Shown: one piece after another, positions 17,364-27,301 of the stretch | How positions within the stretch are numbered: position 1 is the stretch's first letter | Layout of the letters: each line of letters opens with the position of its first letter | DNA from: [Anoxybacillus] calidus | GTDB lineage: Bacteria; Bacillota; Bacilli; Bacillales; Anoxybacillaceae | Direction of reading: 5' to 3' | Assembly: GCF_013760845.1 (NCBI RefSeq) | Contig: NZ_JACDUU010000002.1 | Span: forward strand, 248,001 to 312,000 | DNA: 64,000 nt | The notes under the pieces: generated by a model | Told to the model about the DNA's origin: nothing | What the model saw: only the letters and a program-made list of their open reading frames with translations | The model's database searches: none | Translations under genes and position numbers: made by a program

Positions 17364-19100
17364 ATGATTAGTCAACTTTCATGGAAAGTTGGAGGACAAC
17401 AAGGGGAAGGTATTGAAAGTACCGGTGAAATATTCTCCATTGCGTTAAACCGATTAGGCTATTACTTATACGGATACCGCCATTTCTCTTCCCGGATCAA
17501 AGGCGGACATACAAACAATAAAATTCGTGTAAGTACAACACAAGTTCGTTCCATTGCTGACGATCTTGATATATTGGTAGCGTTTGATCAAGAAACGATT
17601 GATTTTAACTTCCATGAGCTGCGCGATGGAGGTATTGTCATTGCCGACGCGAAGTTTAATCCGACTATTCCAGAAGGTACAAACGTGACTTTGTATGCGG
17701 TTCCATTTACAGAAATTGCCTCGAACTTAGGAACAGCATTAATGAAAAACATGGTTGCTGTCGGGGCTTCGAGCGCGGTACTTGACCTTGATATTGAAGT
17801 ATATCAAGAAGTGGTACAAGAAATATTTGGTCGCAAAGGGCAGCAAGTTGTTGAGAAAAACATGGAAGCGATTCGCGCTGGCGCTGAGTTTATGAAAGAA
17901 CAACTTGGCGATAACATACAAACAATGAAACTTGAAAAAGCGGATGGCAAAAAGCGCATGTTCATGATTGGAAATGACGCGATCGCTTTAGGAGCCATTG
18001 CCGGCGGTGCCCGCTTTATGGCTGCATATCCAATTACTCCGGCATCTGAAATCATGGAATACTTAATTAAAAAGCTTCCAGCATTAGGTGGCGCTGTCAT
18101 TCAAACAGAAGACGAAATCGCTGCTTGTACGATGGCGATCGGCGCGAATTATGCTGGTGTGCGCGCATTAACCGCATCTGCTGGACCAGGGCTTTCATTA
18201 ATGATGGAAGCAATCGGTCTTGCTGGTATTACAGAAACTCCGATTGTCATTGTTGATACACAACGCGGTGGTCCAAGTACGGGATTGCCTACAAAACAAG
18301 AGCAATCTGACTTAATGGCAATGATTTACGGAACGCATGGCGAAATTCCGAAAATTGTTATGGCGCCAAGTACAGTGCAAGAAGCATTCTATGATATGGT
18401 TGAAGCGTTCAACCTTGCAGAGGAATATCAATGCCCTGTTATCGTTCTATCTGACTTACAGCTCTCATTAGGAAAGCAAACAGTAGAACCGCTTGAATAT
18501 GATAAAATTGAGATTCGCCGCGGTAAATTAGTGACAGGTGAATTACCGCCGCTTGACAACAAAGAATATTTTAAGCGATATGAAGTCACAGAGGATGGTA
18601 TCTCTCCACGCGTTCTACCAGGAATGCCTAACGGTATTCATCACGTAACAGGTGTAGAACATGCGGAAACAGGAAAACCATCTGAATTAGCATCCAATCG
18701 TAAAGCGCAAATGGATAAACGTTTGCGTAAATTGAAAAACATTCAATTCAACACACCAGTTCACAAAAACGTTAAACACGAAGAAGCAGATGTATTAATC
18801 GTGGGCTTTAACTCTACGCGCGGTGCCATTGAAGAAGCAATGGAACGTTTAGAGTTAGACGGCTTAAAAGTAAACCATGCGCATGTTCGTCTCATTCATC
18901 CATTCCCAACGGACGAGATGTTACCATTAGTACAATCAGCGAAGAAAGTGGTCGTTGTTGAACAAAACGCAACAGGCCAGCTTGCTAACATTATTAAGAT
19001 GAATGTAGGACATGCTGATAAGATTTACAGCGTCTTGAAATATGACGGTAATCCGTTCTTGCCACACGAAGTTTATACAAAATGCAAGGAGTTGTTATAA
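17364..19100 (+). CDS. korA: 2-oxoacid:ferredoxin oxidoreductase, fused gamma-alpha subunit (KorA)
   Basis: 578-residue subunit of a two-subunit 2-oxoacid (probably 2-oxoglutarate) ferredoxin oxidoreductase. The N-terminal gamma domain (about 1-190, KVGGQQGEGIESTGEIF) is fused to the alpha/PFOR domain (about 195-578) with FMAAYPITPASEIMEYL and QTEDEIAACTMAIGAN. The enzyme decarboxylates a 2-oxoacid to acyl-CoA with reduction of ferredoxin. ATG 17364 follows AAGGGGTG. korB begins two bases after the stop, so the subunits are translationally linked. The exact 2-oxoacid cannot be told from sequence. Confidence 0.9.
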   Translation: MISQLSWKVGGQQGEGIESTGEIFSIALNRLGYYLYGYRHFSSRIKGGHTNNKIRVSTTQVRSIADDLDILVAFDQETIDFNFHELRDGGIVIADAKFNPTIPEGTNVTLYAVPFTEIASNLGTALMKNMVAVGASSAVLDLDIEVYQEVVQEIFGRKGQQVVEKNMEAIRAGAEFMKEQLGDNIQTMKLEKADGKKRMFMIGNDAIALGAIAGGARFMAAYPITPASEIMEYLIKKLPALGGAVIQTEDEIAACTMAIGANYAGVRALTASAGPGLSLMMEAIGLAGITETPIVIVDTQRGGPSTGLPTKQEQSDLMAMIYGTHGEIPKIVMAPSTVQEAFYDMVEAFNLAEEYQCPVIVLSDLQLSLGKQTVEPLEYDKIEIRRGKLVTGELPPLDNKEYFKRYEVTEDGISPRVLPGMPNGIHHVTGVEHAETGKPSELASNRKAQMDKRLRKLKNIQFNTPVHKNVKHEEADVLIVGFNSTRGAIEEAMERLELDGLKVNHAHVRLIHPFPTDEMLPLVQSAKKVVVVEQNATGQLANIIKMNVGHADKIYSVLKYDGNPFLPHEVYTKCKELL

Positions 19101-19102
19101 AA

Positions 19103-19969
19103 ATGGCGACATTTAAAGATTTCCGTAATGACGTTAAACCGAACTGGTGTCCAGGCTGTGGTGACTTCTCTGTACAAGCGGCGATTCAGCGCGCAGCAGC
19201 TAACGTTGGTTTAGAGCCGCATCAATTGGCGATCATTTCAGGTATCGGATGTTCGGGGCGTATTTCTGGTTACGTTCATTCGTACGGTTTCCACGGCATT
19301 CACGGTCGCGCTTTGCCAATTGCGCAAGGGGTGAAGATGGCCAACCGCGATTTGACCGTTATTGCTGCAGGTGGTGACGGTGATGGTTTTGCAATCGGTA
19401 TGGGCCATACGATTCATGCGATTCGCCGTAACATTGATATTACGTATATTGTCATGGACAACCAAATTTACGGCTTAACAAAAGGACAAACATCCCCACG
19501 CAGTGATGTTGGCTTTAAGACAAAAAGTACGCCGCAAGGTTCCGTAGAGCCTGCGTTATCGATTATGGAAATGGCATTGAGCGCGGGTGCAACATTTGTG
19601 GCACAAAGTTTCTCAAGTGACTTAAAAGAATTGACATACCTAATTGAAGAAGGAATTAAGCATAAAGGATTCTCTTTAATTAACGTATTTAGCCCATGTG
19701 TAACATACAACAAAGTGAACACATATGATTGGTTTAAAGAAAACCTTACTAGCCTCAGCAAGATTGAAGGCTACGATCCATCTGACCGCATGATGGCCAT
19801 GCAGACATTAATGAAGCATAAAGGTCTTGTAACAGGGCTTATTTATCAAAACAAAGAGCAAAAATCTTATCAAGAACTTATTCACGGATACAGTGAAACA
19901 CCGCTTGCTCATGCCGAGCTTAAATTAAGCAAAGAGAAATTTGACGAGTTTATCGTGGAATTCATGTAA
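19103..19969 (+). CDS. korB: 2-oxoacid:ferredoxin oxidoreductase, beta subunit (KorB)
   Basis: 288-residue thiamine-diphosphate-binding subunit, partner of the preceding gene. CPGCGDFSVQAAIQ (about residues 14-27) is the conserved cysteine/TPP start. GGDGDGFAIGMGHTIHAIRRN with the following VMDNQIYGLTKGQTSP is the GDG...N TPP-magnesium motif (about 91-132). The frame extends upstream to an ATG at 19082 inside korA, but AAGGAG at 19085-19090 serves ATG 19103. A hairpin terminator ends the operon. Confidence 0.93.
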   Translation: MATFKDFRNDVKPNWCPGCGDFSVQAAIQRAAANVGLEPHQLAIISGIGCSGRISGYVHSYGFHGIHGRALPIAQGVKMANRDLTVIAAGGDGDGFAIGMGHTIHAIRRNIDITYIVMDNQIYGLTKGQTSPRSDVGFKTKSTPQGSVEPALSIMEMALSAGATFVAQSFSSDLKELTYLIEEGIKHKGFSLINVFSPCVTYNKVNTYDWFKENLTSLSKIEGYDPSDRMMAMQTLMKHKGLVTGLIYQNKEQKSYQELIHGYSETPLAHAELKLSKEKFDEFIVEFM

Positions 19970-19971
19970 TG

Positions 19972-20018
19972 GAAAAAACAACTCTCAGACAGGACTTGCC
20001 TGTTTGAGAGTTGTTTTG
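19972..20018 (+). terminator. korAB terminator
   Basis: AACAACTCTCAGACAGG / CCTGTTTGAGAGTTGTT hairpin around ACTTG with flanking A and T runs, so it is likely bidirectional. Confidence 0.92.
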
Positions 20019-20126
20019 TTAATATAAAGTGTTGCGGAAAAAACAAGTTCTGCAACCAATCATCATCTTTTTACGAGTACGCAAGTTGTGCAAGTTATGA
20101 AAAATTAGTGAAGATGGCAATTTCTA

Positions 20127-20155
20127 TTGTTTAAAATGGTCTATAATTATATACT
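20127..20155 (+). promoter_or_regulatory. Sigma-A-type promoter of miaB
   Basis: TTGTTT (20127-20132), 17-base spacer, TATACT (20150-20155), about 55 bases before the miaB start codon. Read by eye. Confidence 0.5.
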
Positions 20156-20210
20156 ATGATAATGTGTATATGTATATGCATTTTTATGCTTGGATAGAAA
20201 GGAGATTTTT

Positions 20211-21800
20211 ATGAACGAAAAACAACGTCTAGAACAAACAGGTCAAATTAAAACAGCGGATTATCCAACGGACAAAAAATCCGTTCTGGATGTACAGGAA
20301 AATTTAAATCGTCTCAAGCAAAAAACAAGTAAAGATTATGAAAAATATTTTTCAACAGTCTTTATCCCACCGAATTTAAAAGAAGCAAAAAAACGCGGAA
20401 AAGAAGAAGTCAAATATCATAAAGATTTCACCATTCCAGAAGAATTAAAAGGAATGGGAATCGGCCGCAAGTTCTACATTCGCACATATGGCTGTCAAAT
20501 GAACGAACATGATACAGAAGTCATGGCCGGTATCTTTATGGCGTTAGGTTATGAGCCGACAGACAATCCAGAAGATGCAAATGTTATTCTTTTAAATACA
20601 TGTGCGATTCGTGAAAACGCTGAAAACAAAGTATTTGGCGAAATCGGTCACTTAAAGCCGCTTAAGCAAAAAAATCCTGATCTTTTACTCGGTGTTTGCG
20701 GCTGTATGTCACAAGAAGAATCGGTTGTCAACAAAATTTTGAAACAGTTCCAATATGTGGATATGATCTTCGGTACGCATAACATTCACCGCTTGCCATA
20801 TATCTTAAAAGAAGCGTACATGTCAAAAGAAATGGTTGTCGAAGTATGGTCAAAAGAAGGAGACGTTATCGAGAACCTTCCAAAGGTACGCAAAGGTAAC
20901 ATTAAAGCATGGGTTAATATTATGTACGGCTGTGACAAATTCTGTACGTACTGTATCGTCCCTTATACGCGCGGGAAAGAGCGCAGCCGTCGTCCGGAAG
21001 ATATTATTCAAGAAGTGCGCCATTTAGCAGCGCAAGGCTACAAGGAAATCACGCTTCTTGGACAAAACGTGAATGCCTACGGTAAAGACTTTACTGACAT
21101 GAAATACGGTTTAGGCGACTTAATGGATGAGCTTCGTAAAATTGATATTGCTCGCATTCGTTTCACGACAAGCCATCCGCGTGATTTTGACGACCGCTTA
21201 ATCGAAGTGTTAGCAAAAGGTGGAAACCTTGTTGAGCACATTCACTTACCAGTACAATCTGGAAGCACAGAAATTTTAAAATTAATGGCTCGTAAATATA
21301 CGCGTGAGCAATATTTAGAACTTGTGCGCAAAATTAAAGCAGCGATTCCGGATGTTTCCTTAACAACGGACATTATTGTCGGCTTCCCGAACGAAACAGA
21401 AGAACAATTTGAAGAAACATTATCACTATACCGTGAAGTTGAGTTCGATTCTGCGTACACGTTCATCTACTCACCGCGTGAAGGCACACCAGCGGCGAAA
21501 ATGGTTGACAATGTGCCGATGGAAGTGAAAAAAGAGCGCCTTCAACGTTTAAACGCCCTTGTAAACGAAATTTCTGCGAAAAAATTGAAGGAATATGAGG
21601 GTAAGATTGTCGAAGTGTTAGTAGAAGGTGAAAGTAAAAACAATCCAGACGTACTTGCCGGCTACACTCGTAAAAATAAACTTGTTAACTTTACTGGTCC
21701 AAAATCAGCGATTGGTAAACTTGTAAAGGTGCGCATCACTGAAGCAAAAACATGGACATTGAACGGAGAAATGGTAGAAGAAGCGATTGAGGTGAAATAA
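20211..21800 (+). CDS. miaB: tRNA-2-methylthio-N6-dimethylallyladenosine synthase MiaB
   Basis: Radical-SAM methylthiotransferase that converts i6A37 to ms2i6A37 in tRNA. 529 residues: N-terminal UPF0004 domain with three iron-sulfur cysteines ([32 protein letters not shown]), the radical-SAM motif CDKFCTYC (CxxxCxxC), and a C-terminal TRAM domain. The frame opens at TTG 20190, but AAAGGAG at 20198-20204 fits ATG 20211. The N-terminal extension of about 70 charged residues is usual for Bacillus. Two bases separate its stop from ricA. Confidence 0.96.
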   Translation: MNEKQRLEQTGQIKTADYPTDKKSVLDVQENLNRLKQKTSKDYEKYFSTVFIPPNLKEAKKRGKEEVKYHKDFTIPEELKGMGIGRKFYIRTYGCQMNEHDTEVMAGIFMALGYEPTDNPEDANVILLNTCAIRENAENKVFGEIGHLKPLKQKNPDLLLGVCGCMSQEESVVNKILKQFQYVDMIFGTHNIHRLPYILKEAYMSKEMVVEVWSKEGDVIENLPKVRKGNIKAWVNIMYGCDKFCTYCIVPYTRGKERSRRPEDIIQEVRHLAAQGYKEITLLGQNVNAYGKDFTDMKYGLGDLMDELRKIDIARIRFTTSHPRDFDDRLIEVLAKGGNLVEHIHLPVQSGSTEILKLMARKYTREQYLELVRKIKAAIPDVSLTTDIIVGFPNETEEQFEETLSLYREVEFDSAYTFIYSPREGTPAAKMVDNVPMEVKKERLQRLNALVNEISAKKLKEYEGKIVEVLVEGESKNNPDVLAGYTRKNKLVNFTGPKSAIGKLVKVRITEAKTWTLNGEMVEEAIEVK

Positions 21801-21801
21801 G

Positions 21802-22233
21802 ATGGCAAAATATACAAAAGATGATATTGTTGCTCGCGCAAAAGAATTGGCAAAAATGATTGCGGAAACAGAAGAAGTTGACTTTTTTAAAAAAGCGGAA
21901 GAAAAAATTAATCAAAACGAAAAAGTGCGCAGCATGATTAACAAAATTAAATCTTTGCAAAAGCAGGCTGTGAACTTTCAGCATTATGGCAAACATGAAG
22001 CGCTCAAAAAAGTAGAAGCAGAAATTGATGCGATTTATGAAGAGCTTTCACAAATCCCGATTGTTGAAGAATTTAAGCAATCACAAATAGAAGTGAACGA
22101 TTTATTGCAATTAGTCGCTTCTACCATTTCCCAAACCGTAACGGATGAAATCATCGTTTCAACAGGCGGTGACGTGTTGCGCGGAGAAACTGGCGCACAA
22201 ATGAAAAACGGTCATTGCGGTAGCTGCCATTAA
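21802..22233 (+). CDS. ricA: RicA (YmcA), subunit of the RicAFT (Y) complex
   Basis: 143-residue helical protein of the YmcA/YlbF family. With YlbF and YaaT it forms the iron-sulfur RicAFT complex that speeds RNase Y-dependent mRNA maturation, sporulation, competence and biofilm formation. The body is a helical, Lys/Glu-rich hairpin. The C-terminus ends NGHCGSCH, whose cysteines fit the cluster-binding tail known in RicA. It starts two bases after miaB and is certainly cotranscribed. RNase Y itself is encoded 7 kb upstream in this window. Confidence 0.9.
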   Translation: MAKYTKDDIVARAKELAKMIAETEEVDFFKKAEEKINQNEKVRSMINKIKSLQKQAVNFQHYGKHEALKKVEAEIDAIYEELSQIPIVEEFKQSQIEVNDLLQLVASTISQTVTDEIIVSTGGDVLRGETGAQMKNGHCGSCH

Positions 22234-22778
22234 GAAAAAAGACGTCTCTTAATAGTAAATAGTTCTGTTTTTGTGGAGAAACATTAGAAACGGTATATGA
22301 AATAGCAGACCAAATAGCAACTAAAATGGTCTGCTATTTTTTATTGGTATATCAGCGTTTTTAATAATAAACAAGCCAAAAATAACATAGCAAATAGCAT
22401 ACCCCATTTAACAAAGTGGCAATGACTATTGTCACCGTGAGAATTAGGGTGCTAATTTCAATGTTATTCGTAAAATACTTTTTAAAACACGCAAATGAAA
22501 TCGTCATTTTATATTAAAATGAATATAAGAGTGTGAAGAAATGTACTTAAGCTAACGAAACAGATTAGTTGAAGAAGTTATAAATTGAATAGATTAAAGT
22601 AATAGAGCATTTCTTTGTAATGAGGAATGCTTTTTATCTTTGTCTAAAATTAAAAGGATATTTCTATAAAACAATAAAAATATAATAAAAATAAATAATA
22701 ATTTATTGTGGAACGATAAAATGCGTATTAAAATCAAATTAACAATAAAATTAACAATAAATAAGTGAGGTGCTTTTT
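22234..22778. other. Gene-poor stretch with two terminators and a possible coding relic
   Basis: A terminator-like hairpin lies at 22300-22346 (AAATAGCAGACC / GGTCTGCTATTTTTT) and a weaker one at 22604-22637 (AGCATTTCT / AGGAATGCTTTTT). On the minus strand, 22341-22445 reads HPNSHGDNSHCHFVKWGM followed by a hydrophobic stretch and a stop, without a start codon or ribosome site. It could be the tail of a lost small membrane protein. AT-rich sequence before 22779 has no further readable signal. Confidence 0.4.
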
Positions 22779-23261
22779 ATGAAACAAGGAACAACATTGT
22801 TTTTAAAAATAGCTGTTTTTATTATCGGAACTCCAGTTCTTGCTTTATGTATATTTGGGTTGCCTATGTTAGCTAAAGAAGCAGCAGAAAGTAATTCGGA
22901 GTTCGCTTATGTACTATATGGCTTTTTAATAGTTATGTATGTATCGGCGATACCATTTTTCTTCGCTCTGTATCAGGCTTTTAAACTTTTAAGTTATATT
23001 GACAAGAATAAAGCTTTCTCGGAATTATCTGTAAAGGCTTTAAAGAATATAAAATACTGTGCCATCACAATCAGTATCTTGTATGTGCCAGGTTTGCCAC
23101 TCTTCTATCTCATGGCGGAGGTAGACGACGCCCCAGGTATCATACTACTCGGATTGGTCATTATTTTTGCTTCAACGATTATTGCAGTCTTTGCTGCTGT
23201 TCTTCAAAGGCTTTTACAAGAAGCCATCGATATAAAATCAGAAAATGATTTAACGATCTGA
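22779..23261 (+). CDS. DUF2975 membrane protein (YoaS-like)
   Basis: 160-residue integral membrane protein with four hydrophobic segments, matching the DUF2975 family (B. subtilis YoaS type). AAGTGAGGTG upstream serves ATG 22779; the GTG at 22770 lies inside this ribosome site. The next gene, a small Cro/XRE-type regulator, starts 10 bases later, and in B. subtilis yoaS is likewise paired with yozG. Members of this pairing are thought to be membrane sensor plus regulator modules, but the function is not established as far as I know. The pair is an insertion relative to the usual ricA-cotE order. Confidence 0.8.
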   Translation: MKQGTTLFLKIAVFIIGTPVLALCIFGLPMLAKEAAESNSEFAYVLYGFLIVMYVSAIPFFFALYQAFKLLSYIDKNKAFSELSVKALKNIKYCAITISILYVPGLPLFYLMAEVDDAPGIILLGLVIIFASTIIAVFAAVLQRLLQEAIDIKSENDLTI

Positions 23262-23271
23262 GGTGAAAACA

Positions 23272-23493
23272 ATGGCAATTATAATCAATATTGATGTAAT
23301 GTTGGCTAAAAGGAAAATGAGCCTTACAGAACTTTCGGAGAGGGTTGGAATAACGATGGCTAATCTTTCTATATTGAAAAATGGAAAGGCAAAAGCGATT
23401 CGATTATCAACTTTAGATGCGATTTGTAAGGCTTTAGAATGTCAGCCTGGAGATATTTTAGAATACAAAAGTGACGAAGATAGTCAGGGATAA
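23272..23493 (+). CDS. Small helix-turn-helix regulator (YozG-like)
   Basis: 73-residue Cro/C1-type DNA-binding protein: INIDVMLAKRKMSLTELSERV, then VGITMANLSILKNGKAKAI as the recognition helix-turn-helix, then a short C-terminus (CQPGDILEYKSDED) typical of YozG/YdaS-like mini-regulators. ATG 23272 follows TGAGGTGA; the GTG at 23263 is part of that site. It forms a two-gene unit with the DUF2975 gene and ends at the terminator at 23550. Confidence 0.85.
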   Translation: MAIIINIDVMLAKRKMSLTELSERVGITMANLSILKNGKAKAIRLSTLDAICKALECQPGDILEYKSDEDSQG

Positions 23494-23549
23494 TACCAAT
23501 CTTCAACTAACGCGGGTTAGTTGAACAAGACCAACACTATAAAGTTAAA

Positions 23550-23587
23550 ACGCTTGGGGTTCTTTGAAATACCCCAAGCGTTTTTAT
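23550..23587 (+). terminator. Terminator after the yoaS/yozG pair
   Basis: CGCTTGGGGT / ACCCCAAGCG hairpin with a TCTTTGAAAT loop and TTTTTATG tail. A short imperfect palindrome CAACTAACGCGGGTTAGTTG lies just before it at 23504-23523. Confidence 0.9.
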
Positions 23588-23784
23588 GTTTTAATTATAT
23601 TGTTATTGTGCCTGTTATTTAATGTGTCATTTACACTGTTATTTAGCTTTTTCTCCACATTATCAGAACTACTTATCTTAATAGGGGCGTCTTTTTTGTT
23701 ATTCAGAACATACAAATGGAGTATAAATTGAACATTGTTTTCTATTAAAAAATTGGATTCCAAAGCGATTTTCTAAAAATAGGA

Positions 23785-23814
23785 ACATAATATTTGAGTA
23801 AACTCGCATACAAT
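23785..23814 (+). promoter_or_regulatory. Sigma-E-type promoter of cotE
   Basis: ACATAAT (23785-23791), 15-base spacer, CATACAAT (23807-23814). The -10 element matches the sigma-E consensus CATACAnT. B. subtilis cotE has a sigma-E promoter, so the reading fits. A sigma-K second promoter is not obvious to me. Confidence 0.6.
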
Positions 23815-23908
23815 GAACTATACGGAATTATTCATAAAATTATGTGCACATTAGGCGGATAACCAGCATAGGATGAAATGAAGATTCATTTGAGGAGGGT
23901 TTGCTCAT

Positions 23909-24457
23909 ATGTCTGAATACAGAGAAATTATTACAAAGGCAGTTGTTGCCAAAGGCCGTAAATTTACGCAGTCAACGCATACCGTTTCCGCACAGCATCG
24001 GCCAACGAGCATTTTAGGTTGTTGGATTATTAATCACCGTTATGATGCAAAGAAAAGCGATCGCAATGTAGAAATTCATGGTTACTACGATATTAACGTT
24101 TGGTATTCGTATAGTGACAACACAAAAACAGAAGTAGTAACGGAAACAGTGGGTTATACAGATGTTGTGAGATTAAAATATCGTGATGATGATATTATTA
24201 ATGACGACCAAGAAGTTATGGCCCGCGTCATTCAGCAACCGAATTGTTTAGAATGTACAATATCACCAAATGGCAACAAAGTTGTTGTCCAAGTAGAAAG
24301 AGAGTTTATTGCTGAAGTGATCGGTGAAACAAAAGTATGGGTTGCTGTCAATCCGAATGCGAGCGAAGAAGATGATGATGACTTTGATTACGACGATGTT
24401 GATGATGCGGAATTAGAAGATTTAAATCCAGATTTGTTGCTTGGTGATGAAGAATAA
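23909..24457 (+). CDS. cotE: Outer spore coat morphogenetic protein CotE
   Basis: 182-residue morphogenetic protein that organises the outer coat of the spore. The sequence begins [20 protein letters not shown] as in Bacillus CotE and ends in a strongly acidic tail ([19 protein letters not shown]) that is characteristic of the family. ATG 23909 follows GAGGAGGG. It lies directly upstream of mutS, as in B. subtilis, with a CTGACC-family palindrome in between acting as likely terminator. Confidence 0.95.
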   Translation: MSEYREIITKAVVAKGRKFTQSTHTVSAQHRPTSILGCWIINHRYDAKKSDRNVEIHGYYDINVWYSYSDNTKTEVVTETVGYTDVVRLKYRDDDIINDDQEVMARVIQQPNCLECTISPNGNKVVVQVEREFIAEVIGETKVWVAVNPNASEEDDDDFDYDDVDDAELEDLNPDLLLGDEE

Positions 24458-24579
24458 AGAGGCTGTCCAATAAGTGCCTGACCTCACAATATAGATTCGT
24501 ACTTATCAAACGTAATGTACGATATATTGTAGTTGTGAGGTTTGGCACTTTGCCTTTGAGACAGCCTCTTTTTTTTGTG
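24457..24579. repeat. CTGACC-family palindromic element after cotE
   Basis: Outer arms AAGAGGCTGTCC / GACAGCCTCTT, second arms AAGTGCCTGACCTCAC / GTGAGGTTTGGCACTT, inner ACAATATA / TATATTGT, ending in eight T. The three nested stems and the T-run make it an effective terminator for cotE. Confidence 0.82.
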
Positions 24580-24690
24580 TACATAACTTGACTTTATGAA
24601 TCTTTTCTTTATACAACATCAGTAGAAAATTGTTGAAGTATGTTATAATAAAGAAGCTAAATGTAAGATTTAAAATGTTGGAGGAATAAT

Positions 24691-27282
24691 ATGGCTACAT
24701 ATACGCCAATGATACAGCAATATTTACAGATTAAGGCACAATATCAAGATGCCTTTTTATTTTTTCGACTTGGAGATTTTTATGAGATGTTTTTTGAAGA
24801 TGCTGTGAAAGCAGCACAGGAGCTTGAAATTACGTTAACAAGCCGGGATGGCGGAACAGAAGAACGTATTCCTATGTGTGGTGTCCCGTATCATTCCGCT
24901 CAAGGGTATATTGAACAATTAATTGCTAAAGGATACAAGGTTGCTATTTGTGAACAAGTAGAGGACCCAAAGGCAGCAAAAGGAGTTGTCCGCCGCGAAG
25001 TTGTGCAGCTGATCACTCCTGGGACTGTGATGGAAGGAAGAGGATTAGAAGAAAAGGAGAATAACTATTTAGCAACGATTACAGAATTTGAGGATGGTAC
25101 TTATGGCTTTGCCTATACAGACTTATCGACCGGGGAAAACCGTATTACGATGCTTTCCTCATTTGAAGAGGTCCTCAATGAAATTTACTCGATTGGAACA
25201 AGAGAAATTGTTGTTTCTTCGCAGTTTTCCGAAGAGGCAAGTCAGAAAATAAAAGAGCGTTACGATGTAACCATTTCCTATGAGGAGGAAACAACGGTTG
25301 CGGAAGCATTTCAAGCGGTCATTCGTTCACTTGAGCAGGACAAGTTAAAAATAACGTTCGCCCGCTTGTTAAACTATTTAGTAAAGACGCAAAAGAGAAG
25401 CCTTGATCATTTGCAAGCAGTGCAAGTTTATCAAGTCAATCAATATATGAAAATCGACTTATATTCCAAACGGAACCTCGAACTGACGGAAACGATTCGC
25501 TCAAAAGGAAGAAAAGGTTCTCTTTTATGGCTCTTAGATGAAACGATAACGGCGATGGGTGGACGCTTGCTGAAACAATGGATTGACCGCCCGCTTTTAG
25601 ACCGCAAAAAAATCGAACGCCGTCTGAATATGGTTGAGACGTTCATGCGTCATTATTTTGAACGTCAAGAATTGCGCGATTTGCTTCGTGAAGTGTATGA
25701 CTTAGAGCGTTTAGCAGGACGGGTTGCCTATGGAAATGTGAATGCCCGCGACCTTATTCAATTAAAAAAATCGCTCCAGCAAATACCGGCTATACAAGCG
25801 GTGATAAAAAGGCTGGAGAATGAAGAAGCACAAGCGCTGGCAGAAAAAATTGACCCATGTACAGAGCTTGTTGATTTATTAGAAAAATCCATTCAAGACA
25901 ACCCACCGCTATCCGTTAAAGAAGGCGATATTATTAAAGACGGGTATAATAAGACACTGGATGAGTACCGTGATGCGAGTCGAAACGGTAAATCATGGAT
26001 TGCTCAACTCGAAAGCAAAGAAAGGGAATTGACAGGAATTAAATCATTAAAAATTGGGTATAATCGTGTGTTCGGCTATTACATCGAAGTAACAAAAGCG
26101 AACCTTCACTTATTGCCAGAAGGACGATATGAACGAAAACAGACGTTAGCGAATGCGGAGCGTTTTATTACACAAGAATTAAAAGAAAAAGAAGCGCTTA
26201 TTTTAGAGGCGGAAGAAAAAAGCGTTGAACTTGAATATCAATTGTTTGTAGAAATTCGTGAGCAAGTGAAACAATTTATCCCGCGCCTTCAAAAATTAGC
26301 AAAAATCATTAGCCAGCTCGATGTCTTGCAATGCTTTGCAACCGTGAGCGAAGAGCGTCACTACGTAAAACCGCACTTCTCTGAAAACAGGGAATTGTTC
26401 ATAAAAGACGGCCGTCACCCAGTAGTTGAAAAAGTTCTTTCTTCCCAAACTTATGTGCCAAATGACTGTTATATGAATGAAGAACGTGAAATGTTGCTTA
26501 TTACAGGACCGAACATGTCCGGAAAAAGCACCTATATGCGACAAATTGCACTTACCGCCATCATGGCGCAAATCGGTTGTTTTGTTCCGGCCGATGAAGC
26601 CGTATTGCCAATTTTTGACCAAGTGTTTACGCGGATTGGTGCGGCAGATGACTTAGTTTCTGGACAAAGTACGTTCATGGTTGAAATGTTAGAAGCGCGT
26701 AACGCTATTGTTCATGCTACCCAAAACAGTCTCATCTTGTTTGATGAAATTGGTCGCGGTACGTCCACCTATGATGGAATGGCATTAGCGCAGGCGATTA
26801 TTGAGTATATTCATAATAATATTGGTGCAAAAACGTTGTTTAGTACACATTACCATGAATTGACGGTATTGGAACAATCCTTGAACAAATTAAAGAATGT
26901 TCATGTAAGCGCGATCGAGGAAAACGGAAAGGTCGTATTTCTTCATAAAATTAAAGAAGGGCCGGCGGATAAAAGCTATGGCATTCATGTTGCGGAGTTA
27001 GCGGAATTGCCACGTGAGTTAATCACTCGCGCACAGGAAATTTTAGCAGATTTAGAGCAAAACGGTGAGAAGCCGAAACAGCCGATCGTTCATGAAGAAA
27101 CACAACAATTCGAGCAATTAAGCATGTTCGTAGAAGAAACATCAAAAGAACAAGAAAAAGAAAAGCTGTTTTCGAAAAAAGAAAAAGAAACGATTAAGCT
27201 GATCCAATCGCTCGACTTACTTGATATGACTCCGCTTGAAGCGATGAATAAGCTGTATGAAATTCAAAAAATGTTAAAGTGA
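24691..27282 (+). CDS. mutS: DNA mismatch repair protein MutS
   Basis: 863-residue mismatch-recognition ATPase. The N-terminal mismatch-binding motif is GDFYEMF with Phe 30 and Glu 32. The ATPase has Walker [10 protein letters not shown] (from about residue 606), the signature region [14 protein letters not shown] and Walker [12 protein letters not shown]. The C-terminus has the HTH helices [17 protein letters not shown] used for dimerisation. ATG 24691 follows TGGAGGAA. mutL follows 19 bases later. All key residues appear intact, so mismatch recognition should be functional. Confidence 0.98.
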   Translation: MATYTPMIQQYLQIKAQYQDAFLFFRLGDFYEMFFEDAVKAAQELEITLTSRDGGTEERIPMCGVPYHSAQGYIEQLIAKGYKVAICEQVEDPKAAKGVVRREVVQLITPGTVMEGRGLEEKENNYLATITEFEDGTYGFAYTDLSTGENRITMLSSFEEVLNEIYSIGTREIVVSSQFSEEASQKIKERYDVTISYEEETTVAEAFQAVIRSLEQDKLKITFARLLNYLVKTQKRSLDHLQAVQVYQVNQYMKIDLYSKRNLELTETIRSKGRKGSLLWLLDETITAMGGRLLKQWIDRPLLDRKKIERRLNMVETFMRHYFERQELRDLLREVYDLERLAGRVAYGNVNARDLIQLKKSLQQIPAIQAVIKRLENEEAQALAEKIDPCTELVDLLEKSIQDNPPLSVKEGDIIKDGYNKTLDEYRDASRNGKSWIAQLESKERELTGIKSLKIGYNRVFGYYIEVTKANLHLLPEGRYERKQTLANAERFITQELKEKEALILEAEEKSVELEYQLFVEIREQVKQFIPRLQKLAKIISQLDVLQCFATVSEERHYVKPHFSENRELFIKDGRHPVVEKVLSSQTYVPNDCYMNEEREMLLITGPNMSGKSTYMRQIALTAIMAQIGCFVPADEAVLPIFDQVFTRIGAADDLVSGQSTFMVEMLEARNAIVHATQNSLILFDEIGRGTSTYDGMALAQAIIEYIHNNIGAKTLFSTHYHELTVLEQSLNKLKNVHVSAIEENGKVVFLHKIKEGPADKSYGIHVAELAELPRELITRAQEILADLEQNGEKPKQPIVHEETQQFEQLSMFVEETSKEQEKEKLFSKKEKETIKLIQSLDLLDMTPLEAMNKLYEIQKMLK

Positions 27283-27301
27283 TGAGCAAGGAGGTGGGAC
27301 A

